Below are positions 17,986 to 24,997 of a stretch of 52,579 nt of DNA, in pieces. A program made the translations under genes and the position numbers. The number at the start of each line of letters is the position of its first letter. The stretch's first letter is position 1. The DNA comes from Flavobacteriaceae bacterium Ga0077528. Lineage in GTDB: Bacteria > Bacteroidota > Bacteroidia > Flavobacteriales > Flavobacteriaceae. Under the pieces are notes generated by a model. It ran no database searches and had not been told where the DNA came from. It saw nothing but the letters and a program-made list of their open reading frames with translations. The DNA is taken from contig LNDX01000016.1 in assembly GCA_001464475.1 (NCBI GenBank), positions 1 through 52,579 of the forward strand, given 5' to 3'.

Positions 17986-18662
17986 TATTTATTTTTAAGA
18001 ATAATTAAATCAAAATACATTAATCGAGTGTGTAATTTGTCAGTTTGTATTTGAGGTAATTTTAAAAATCTTCTAACCTTATTCCAAAATATTTGTCTCT
18101 TGGTTAAGTCGATTTTAAGTCCTGTATATTCTTTTTCTTGTTCTTCAGAACCAAACAAAGGAACAAAACCATTTTCTGTATAATACCTTAATGGAGCTAC
18201 ATCATTATATGAATCAACTACAATGAAACGACAACCTGTTTTGTTTGCTCCATCAATAAACCAAGACTTTATAAAATCCATTAATTGTTTGCCTGTTCTT
18301 TCAGTTTCTCCTTCAATGAAACGATAATTAGTATTTACACCTAAGCGTCCAATTAATACTGCTGGATAAGATTTCATTGTTTTCTCTCGTGGAATATCTT
18401 TAACTACCTTCTTCTTACGCGCATTGGGTAACAAAAATGTTTTTATACTATCATTGGAAATAGTAAAAGCACAAACAATAATTTTAGGATTTTCGTCTAA
18501 AGTAAAGCAGTATGATTTACCCAATAAAACAGAATGATAATTTAAAGAATCGTTTCTAAAGAAATCATTTAAATCGGTATTACCACAATCGAAAGGTTCA
18601 CAGGAATTAATAAGTTCACTATCGTAAACTTTAAAAGTACAATTGTTGAGTAGGAAACCCAA
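17985..18662 (-). CDS. GNAT acetyltransferase, probable toxin of a toxin-antitoxin pair
   Basis: The 225-aa protein shows the start pattern of TacT-like toxins (C-E-P-F-D-C-G-N-T-D-L-N-D-F-F near 17-31). An acetyl-CoA site follows (L-I-G-R-L-G-V near 103-109, then a later R-T-G-K), and then the motif V-V-D-S-Y-N and Y-Y-T-E-N-G-F-V-P. TacT-type enzymes acetylate aminoacyl-tRNA; others of this fold act on small molecules. No ATG is available at the N-terminus: the first start is TTG at 18662, six bases after the stop of the small upstream gene and in the same frame. Family GNAT is secure; the toxin role rests on the CG-motif and the small gene in front. Confidence 0.75.
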   Translation of the reverse strand: MGFLLNNCTFKVYDSELINSCEPFDCGNTDLNDFFRNDSLNYHSVLLGKSYCFTLDENPKIIVCAFTISNDSIKTFLLPNARKKKVVKDIPREKTMKSYPAVLIGRLGVNTNYRFIEGETERTGKQLMDFIKSWFIDGANKTGCRFIVVDSYNDVAPLRYYTENGFVPLFGSEEQEKEYTGLKIDLTKRQIFWNKVRRFLKLPQIQTDKLHTRLMYFDLIILKNK

Positions 18663-18668
18663 ACTAGG

Positions 18669-18824
18669 TTATAGTTTAGCTTTAGCTAAAATTTTAGATG
18701 CAACATTGGCTTGCTTGGAAAAATCTACAGTAGATTTTTTTGCAGTATTTACAGTAACTGTTGCAGTAAAAGCTTGTGCCACTCTATCTCTTAAAACAGG
18801 TATTGATTTGATTGCAATTGCCAT
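18669..18824 (-). CDS. 51-aa probable antitoxin of the GNAT pair
   Basis: This short gene starts at ATG 18824 and ends TAA 18669-18671. It encodes a basic 51-aa protein beginning MAIAIKSIPVLRDRV and ending V-A-S-K-I-L-A-K-A-K-L. It has a well-placed promoter (TATATTTG read on the minus strand) with an AT palindrome across it. It lies directly before the GNAT gene in the same frame, separated by the stop and two codons. I recognise the N-terminal pattern from small genes preceding GNAT genes in Bacteroidota but cannot name a DNA-binding family. Antitoxin function is inferred from size, order and charge. Confidence 0.65.
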   Translation of the reverse strand: MAIAIKSIPVLRDRVAQAFTATVTVNTAKKSTVDFSKQANVASKILAKAKL

Positions 18825-18845
18825 AATTGATTTAATTTAATGATG

Positions 18846-18870
18846 CAAATATATATTATTTGATATATAT
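18846..18870 (-). promoter_or_regulatory. Promoter and possible operator of the GNAT pair
   Basis: CAAATATA (18846-18853) is TATATTTG on the minus strand, a full -7 match, 22 bp upstream of the ATG at 18824. An inverted repeat of ATATATAT arms (18849-18856 and 18863-18870) overlaps it, a position suited to autoregulation by the small protein. Confidence 0.5.
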
Positions 18871-19013
18871 GTTGTATCTCTATTAGCAACTAATTAACTA
18901 TCATTACATTATTTAGCATAATTTTAAATAATAGTTTCTTTATAATTTGCTTCTATTATGATACGTAAAACATCATTATAAGTTACAATATTATTAACTT
19001 CTATTTGCTTTAG

Positions 19014-21044
19014 CTACAAAAACCAAAGGTTATTTTTACCGAAATCGGGTAGTTTGTCTCCTTCGAAGTGTGGGAATATTTGGGCTACCATTTCTGGGTA
19101 TTTAATGGTTACTGGTAGGTTTTGTTGTTTTATGGATTTCCAATACATTCGGCTGAATTGATATACTTGATCTATTAACTCTTTTACTGTTGGAATGTCG
19201 TTTAAATATTCGTCATCTGTGCAGTTCAAGGTTAATTTTACAGGAAAAGGATAATCAAACGCTTTGCCTTCTTGACTGTATTGAGTGTTATTGAATAGTA
19301 AGTATTTTAGCTTTGCAATTTCTATTATGGTTCCGCTTAATGGCATTAATTCTGGACTGCTTGTGTCGAATGCTACGTAATCATTAGCTTCTGTTTTATT
19401 GATTGTGATAATGATTATTGGAACATCAATATTTAGTTTGTTTAATACTTTTTGGATTGGGTCAATTTCTTCTTTACCCATTGGTTTGTAGTAGTGGATT
19501 ATTAATCTTTCTACATCGTTGCCATTATCAACAATAAATTTTAAGATTTGTTTTCCTATTGCACCAGCTATTAATTCGATTTCATTATCTCTGAAACAAT
19601 CAAATCCTTTAAACTCTCCTTTATTGGTAAAGCAAAATGCACTACCTACATATCTCGTATTGCTTTCTGCTGATTTAAAAGCTCCAACGCCCACAATTAA
19701 TTCTTGTTTTAAATCTCTATCTAATCGCCAAGGAATGCCATCTATTTTTGCTAATAAGGCAGGAGTAATGTTCTCTAAAAAAGCACCAAAATAGTTATTA
19801 TTAATACTTTCTTTAAATATTACTTGTGAGGTTATTTCGTGTTTTAGTAGTTCCTCTTTTACTTGGTAGTATAATTGTTTATTGTCCTGGTCTTCTTTGT
19901 GAATTGGACTTATGTAGATTGCTACATATCTTGTGTTTGGTGTTTTTTCTAAATTGATTAAATGTATTTTTAATTCTTTGATTGCTGTTGCAGGACTTTC
20001 AAATCCTAAACTACTATTTTTATCATCCATAAAAAATGGTTGCTTTATATGATTTTTTAATGATGGAAAAAAACCTTTGTAACCATTTAAAAAATAATCA
20101 TATAATTTGGCAACATATTCTTTGCGGTCTGGTTTGTGGTAAATGAAGAAAAACTGCACATTTGGATGAGGACTTGCTTTGTATGGTCCTATTTTTTTCA
20201 TTCCTACTTTAGGATCAATTTCAGTATTATTATAAAATCTTAAATTATTTGATTTGTAATTGGTATGATAGACTTCGTTTTCTGGAATTGTAAAAAATCC
20301 ATTTTTATCTAATGGTACGATACTTCTAAAAGCTTCCGTATTTAGATAGTTATTATAAAAATCGTTAATGTAGTTGAAGTAAGGTAAGTATCTGTTGCCT
20401 TTTTTAGGTTTGTCGTGTGGTATGTGTAAATGATTTTTTATAGGTATGTTGAGTAGCGGATATACATTTATTAAATTTTGCTTTGCATCTTCTGAAAGTG
20501 AATCGAATTTGAATATTTCATTGTTGTAAATAACTGTTTTAAAATAGTTTGATGGCATTTCTATTTTATCAATGCTTGTTGTTGCTACTTTTGAATTTCC
20601 ATCATAGGATAGTAGTAAAGCAGGACTTTTTGTTAATGCTGAATATTCTATTTTTAAAGTGAAAACTTTATAGTTATTATAGTCTTTAGTACTTAACGCA
20701 GTATCTAAAAACCAAACTTCAATATCTTTTACATAGTTTAATTGTATTGCATCGGAAATATTTGCAAAATGTTTATATGCTGAATGCGTATAATAATGCT
20801 TGGCAAACTTTGCATTGTATGCAAAATCTACTTTAGTTTTAAAATCACAATCAATTGTGTCTATAAAATTGGTGTAGTAATACTTTGATTTTACTATTTC
20901 CTCTTTTTGCGTGTCCCATAATTCGTTAGGTAACTCTGTTCTATGAATAGGATAGTAGCCTTCTTTTTTTTCTTTGTAAAAGCCAAACTCCTTTTTTAGT
21001 GAAGGATGTTGGAATGGGATGATGTTTATTTTAAGGTTTTCCAA
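19014..21044 (-). CDS. Prokaryotic Argonaute with guide-binding MID and catalytically dead PIWI
   Basis: The 676-aa protein has N-terminal and linker regions (1-340, with no clear full-size PAZ), a MID domain (about 350-440) and PIWI (about 449-676). The MID guide 5'-phosphate residues are in canonical spacing: Y392, K396, Q407, K433 (compare R418, K422, Q433, K457 of Thermus Argonaute). PIWI positions that should hold the DEDX acids do not: V-G-V-G-A (G454 for the first Asp), I-I-H-Y-Y-K (Y519 for the second) and K-Y-P-E-M (E651 for the last). The protein ends N-L-W-F-L, a hydrophobic C-terminus like those that reach the guide-end pocket. Guide-directed binding without cleavage is inferred. 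It is the last gene of the hsdR-hsdS-prrC-hsdM operon, 13 bp after hsdM. Confidence 0.85.
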   Translation of the reverse strand: MENLKINIIPFQHPSLKKEFGFYKEKKEGYYPIHRTELPNELWDTQKEEIVKSKYYYTNFIDTIDCDFKTKVDFAYNAKFAKHYYTHSAYKHFANISDAIQLNYVKDIEVWFLDTALSTKDYNNYKVFTLKIEYSALTKSPALLLSYDGNSKVATTSIDKIEMPSNYFKTVIYNNEIFKFDSLSEDAKQNLINVYPLLNIPIKNHLHIPHDKPKKGNRYLPYFNYINDFYNNYLNTEAFRSIVPLDKNGFFTIPENEVYHTNYKSNNLRFYNNTEIDPKVGMKKIGPYKASPHPNVQFFFIYHKPDRKEYVAKLYDYFLNGYKGFFPSLKNHIKQPFFMDDKNSSLGFESPATAIKELKIHLINLEKTPNTRYVAIYISPIHKEDQDNKQLYYQVKEELLKHEITSQVIFKESINNNYFGAFLENITPALLAKIDGIPWRLDRDLKQELIVGVGAFKSAESNTRYVGSAFCFTNKGEFKGFDCFRDNEIELIAGAIGKQILKFIVDNGNDVERLIIHYYKPMGKEEIDPIQKVLNKLNIDVPIIIITINKTEANDYVAFDTSSPELMPLSGTIIEIAKLKYLLFNNTQYSQEGKAFDYPFPVKLTLNCTDDEYLNDIPTVKELIDQVYQFSRMYWKSIKQQNLPVTIKYPEMVAQIFPHFEGDKLPDFGKNNLWFL

Positions 21045-21057
21045 AATTTATTATTTT

Positions 21058-22712
21058 TTAGATAGGAGACAAACCCAACTCTTTCAAAAATTCATTATGT
21101 TTCTCTGTATTGGTTTTTATACTATCATTAATAGTTGTCAATTTTGCATTAACTTCTTTTAAATCAATTTTTACTTCATCTAACGATGTGCTTACATATC
21201 TTGATATGTTTAGGTTGTATCCGTTCTTTTCAATTTCATCCATTGATACTCGTCGGGCATATCTTTCAACATATTCAGGTCTGAATTGATAGGTTTCAAC
21301 TATTTTTCGAATGTCGTTAGGTTGGTTTATATCTTCATTATCTCGAAGTGTGTTTTGTTTTTTACCTTTCTCGTAATGTTCGCTTGCGTTAATAAACAAA
21401 ACATCATCGTGTTTTTTACATTTTTTCAAAACTAAAATACAAACAGGAATACCTGTTGAGTAAAACAAATTAGAAGGTAAGCCAATTACGGTGTCAATGT
21501 GATTGTCTTTTAAGAGCTTTGTTCTGATTCGTTCTTCAGCACCGCCACGGAATAAAACTCCGTGTGGCAATATGATTGCCATTGTGCCTTCTTTTCCTAA
21601 GAAATGAAAACCGTGCAATAAGAAAGCAAAATCGGCAGCTGATTTAGGAGCTAAACCATAACTCTTAAAACGAAAATCTTCTGCTAAAGTATCGGTTGGT
21701 TCCCAACGTAAACTAAAGGGTGGATTGGCAACAATTGCATCAAATTCAATTTTTTTAGATGGATTCATTTCGTTGAGTAACTCCCATTGATTTTCTAAAG
21801 TGTCTCCGTGGAATATCTCAAACTCGGTGTCTTTCATACCGTGCAATAACATATTCATTCGGGCAAGGTTGTAGGTGGTAATGTTTTTCTCCTGTCCATA
21901 TATTTTGCCTACACTTCCGCCTGCATCTTTGATACGTTTTCTTACGTTCAACAATAAAGATCCTGAACCACAAGCCATATCTAAAACCTTGTCTAATTTT
22001 CCTTTTTTTCCTGTCTTTGGTTCTTGACTGTCTAAGGTTACAATTTCTGAAAGTATGGTAGAAATTTGTTGCGGTGTATAAAACTCTCCTGCTTTCTGAC
22101 CACCACCAGCAGCAAACTTGCCAATCAAATACTCGTAGCATCACCTAGGGTATCTGAATCTGATGAGAAATCTGCAATACCCTCTGAAATTTTTTGAATA
22201 ATGTTGCAAAGCATTTTATTCCGTTCAGCAGAAGTTTTTCCGAGCTTTTCAGAATTCAAATTAATATCTGAAAATAATCCCTGAAAAGCACTTTCAAATG
22301 ATTCGTTTTCAATGTATCTAAAGCCTTCTTCTAATGTAATGAGTAAATCGCTACTTTGAGTTCTTGCCAATTCTGTGATGTTACCCCAAAGGTGTTGTGG
22401 CTTGATAACATAATGAACTTTTCGTCTCATTTGTTTTTCAAAATCAATAACTTCACTTGCATTTGCTGCATACCAAATCTCTAAAGGTGTATTCACTTTT
22501 AGTTTTGACATCACATCCAACGGTGTATTGTCTGGATAATCTCTTCCTAATTCTTTTTTTGCAGATTCTTCATAATTGTAGGATAGGTATCTGAGGAAGA
22601 GAAACGAAAGCATATAATCACGAAAATTATCGGCATTCATTGCACCTCTTAAGTTGTCTGCTATTTCCCAAAGGGTTTTGCCCAGTTTATCTTGTTGTTC
22701 TTTTTGTGTCAT
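21058..22712 (-). pseudogene. hsdM: Type I DNA methyltransferase subunit HsdM, frameshifted
   Basis: Two overlapping frames together make one HsdM of about 550 aa. The first (22712-22125) has the helical N-terminal domain and ends D-T-L-G-D-A then T-S-I-stop. The second carries on as Y-E-Y-L-I-G-K-F-A-A-G and contains E-F-Y-T-P, the SAM motif D-M-A-C-G-S-G-S and the catalytic N-P-P-F (N6-adenine type). Normal HsdM reads G-D-A-Y-E-Y-L-I-G-K-F without a break, so one base is missing at about 22137-22139. The site is not a homopolymer. If real, the M subunit is lost unless ribosomes shift frame. Four genes around it are intact. Spacing is 8 bp from the PrrC-like gene and 13 bp to the Argonaute gene. 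Confidence 0.88.
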
Positions 22713-22720
22713 TATTTCTA

Positions 22721-23791
22721 TTAAAATTTGAAATTGTATTTTGCAATTAGTTTTTCGAATACGTCATTAAAAAGTACTTCCTCCGATTCTGACATTTCAT
22801 TAAAATGGTATTGATAAGCTTGCTTGTGAGATAGTGAATTTATTTCATCTACTTTTCTGTCAACATCTTCAACACCAATATCATTTAGAATTCTTCCTAT
22901 CTTTCTTGAACCTAAAAAAGAATTTATATTTTCTAATACTTGTCTAAGTAATACCATATGATATTTAAATAGCTGAGTATTCTTAGCTTCATTCAATATT
23001 TGTAATAAATGAAGATGGTAAAGAAAAACATCGTTATTAGTGCCTTTAAAACTCAAATCACCATTTTTATTCTTTAAAATAATTGCCTTAGTTAATTCTC
23101 CCAATCCTCCTTTGCTATTATCATTATTTAGCCACGTTGCTAATATTGAAAACAAACCTATATGATGAGTAGAAACAATCATTTTTTGTTTCTTTAGATA
23201 ATTATCTTTCACTAATTCTAAAATGGATCGTGCTGTAATAAATATATTATGGTCATCTAAACTTGAAACTGGGTCATCAATTAGTATGTGAGCATTTTGT
23301 TCATTTGCCCATCCATCAACTTCAAACAACGCCAAGAAAAAACACCATACAAATATTCTCTCTTCTCCACGAGATATTTTAATTGGTAGTTCATTTTCTT
23401 CGTCAACAAAAAAAGTAATTGATTCAATTCCGTCTTCTGGATTTTTAAATTGGTTTAATTTGAAATTATATTTTGGATGATAAGGCTCTAATTTTTCTCT
23501 AATTATTTTAACATCCTCCACAAGAAAACTGTGAAACTGATTAAGATTACTGGGTACAACTGTTAATCTCAGATTGGCATTATCATTTTTCTCATCATTA
23601 TCCCAAACGAACAAATCTTCACTAAATGCATTGTAATAAACACCAGCGTGTTTGTTATCATTAATTGCTTTAGTATAATCTTTATATGCAACTGAAAGCC
23701 TAGTCTTTCCTGTTGAATTTAAAGCATATATTAGAACTATATTTTCGTTTAACTTATATAATTGCTCAGATATTTCGTTTATAGTAGCCAT
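22721..23791 (-). CDS. PrrC/RloC-like ATPase, probable anticodon nuclease
   Basis: The 356-aa protein has an ABC-type ATPase part: Walker A A-L-N-S-T-G-K-T (23-30), a signature-like I-S-R-G-E-E (139-144), Walker B I-L-I-D-D-P-V-S-S-L-D-D (169-180) and a switch V-S-T-H-H (206-210). The C-terminal part holds R283-x3-E287 and, 35 residues later, H322. PrrC has R320-x3-E324 and H356 (32 later), its tRNA-cleaving triad. PrrC cuts the anticodon loop of tRNA-Lys when its partner type I restriction complex is disabled by a phage. The place of this gene, between hsdS and hsdM, fits such a guard. The protein is shorter than PrrC (396 aa). The nuclease call rests on triad spacing and context. Confidence 0.72.
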   Translation of the reverse strand: MATINEISEQLYKLNENIVLIYALNSTGKTRLSVAYKDYTKAINDNKHAGVYYNAFSEDLFVWDNDEKNDNANLRLTVVPSNLNQFHSFLVEDVKIIREKLEPYHPKYNFKLNQFKNPEDGIESITFFVDEENELPIKISRGEERIFVWCFFLALFEVDGWANEQNAHILIDDPVSSLDDHNIFITARSILELVKDNYLKKQKMIVSTHHIGLFSILATWLNNDNSKGGLGELTKAIILKNKNGDLSFKGTNNDVFLYHLHLLQILNEAKNTQLFKYHMVLLRQVLENINSFLGSRKIGRILNDIGVEDVDRKVDEINSLSHKQAYQYHFNEMSESEEVLFNDVFEKLIAKYNFKF

Positions 23792-23794
23792 TAT

Positions 23795-24997
23795 TTATTC
23801 TTTTATTTTAGGAAACAATCCCTGCATCAAACCTTTTTTATGCAATTTCAATTGCTCTATCTTTTCTTGCTGTGCTGTAATAAGCGTATCTAAAGAAGAA
23901 AGACAAGAAGCGATTTTTTGTTGTTCTTGAGGGTTTTTAGGAATAGGAAATTCAATTTTGTTTAGTGCAGCCATTGTTAAAGCTTTTTGAGAAGATCCAA
24001 TTGCTGAAGCCAATACCTTTTCTTTTTCAACATCCAGTAGTACTTCCAAAAAATGGGAATCAATTGAAATATTTTTCATCCAAATTAAATTTCCATCCTT
24101 GAAATAAAATTCATCATCATTTTTTATGCAATACACATTTCCTAAAGTACCAACGGCTGTAATTAAAATATCACCTTTTTTAGGTATTCCGTATTTATCC
24201 TTTATTTCTTTATAATGTTCGATTGAAATATAAAGTAAATCATTGGGAAACTGATTGGTTTTTAATTGTGAAATTTCTTTACCTCTAAAAAATGGAACAC
24301 CACTTGAAACGTAATCTGATAGGTGAACTCTTTTACTTGAAGTTAGCTCTGCGATATCCCCCAACTTCTTCTCCACCCAATCCCCATCGTTCTCAAACTC
24401 CTTAAAGCGATACTTCGGCACTTTCTCACCAGCTGAAGGAAAAAGAATTTGCATCAAGCCTTTTTTGTGGTCTTTGAGTACTTCCAATTTTTGGCTGTGG
24501 GCTGAAATTACTTCATCTAAAGAAGAAAGACAGGATGCGATTTTTTCTTGTTCTTTGGGGTTTATTGGGATTTCTAAAGGAAATTTTTGAAGTATAGGAA
24601 GCCTTAATGATAAAACAGTAGATTGAACTGCTTTTTGAGAAATCAATGCACTTCTATGAAGCATTGAATAATAAACAAATTGTCCGCTACACTTAAAATC
24701 TTTTAAAGCATATGCCCTTTGGTGAAGATTGAATTTACCTTCATAATATTTTGGAATAAATCGCATTCCTTCACCTGGTATTATTACAGCTTCGGAATCA
24801 AAAATAAATTCGTCGGAAGCTTTTATTACTTCTGAACGGTCAAACAAAGGGTACTTACCATTTTCAACGTGGTCTTGTGCATTTGCTTTTCCGTTGGTAA
24901 TATCACAAACATCTATTAGGGTTTTTTCGTCCCATTCGCCCTCATTCTTAAACTCAGGAAAACGCAATTCAGGTATTAATTTATTTTCTTTATTCAT
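23795..24997 (-). CDS. hsdS: Type I restriction specificity subunit HsdS
   Basis: The 400-aa protein has two target-recognition domains (about 10-135 and 200-345). Each is followed by a conserved helical spacer: P-K-E-Q-E-K-I-A-S-C-L-S-S-L near 140-160 and P-Q-E-Q-Q-K-I-A-S-C-L-S-S-L near 355-370, both leading to H-K-K-G-L-M-Q. This is the normal full-length two-TRD form; it selects a split DNA target and holds two HsdM. It overlaps hsdR by 8 bp upstream and precedes the PrrC-like gene by 3 bp. The two spacer regions are also repeated at DNA level (23889 and 24516), which makes TRD exchange by recombination possible. Confidence 0.93.
   Translation of the reverse strand: MNKENKLIPELRFPEFKNEGEWDEKTLIDVCDITNGKANAQDHVENGKYPLFDRSEVIKASDEFIFDSEAVIIPGEGMRFIPKYYEGKFNLHQRAYALKDFKCSGQFVYYSMLHRSALISQKAVQSTVLSLRLPILQKFPLEIPINPKEQEKIASCLSSLDEVISAHSQKLEVLKDHKKGLMQILFPSAGEKVPKYRFKEFENDGDWVEKKLGDIAELTSSKRVHLSDYVSSGVPFFRGKEISQLKTNQFPNDLLYISIEHYKEIKDKYGIPKKGDILITAVGTLGNVYCIKNDDEFYFKDGNLIWMKNISIDSHFLEVLLDVEKEKVLASAIGSSQKALTMAALNKIEFPIPKNPQEQQKIASCLSSLDTLITAQQEKIEQLKLHKKGLMQGLFPKIKE

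Noticed and set aside
18643..18840. 65-aa plus-strand open frame opposite the antitoxin gene
   Set aside because: The minus-strand 51-aa gene has the promoter and precedes the GNAT gene; the plus-strand frame is its shadow.
21818..22144. 108-aa minus-strand frame overlapping hsdM
   Set aside because: Arg/Cys-rich third frame inside hsdM, without similarity to anything recognisable.
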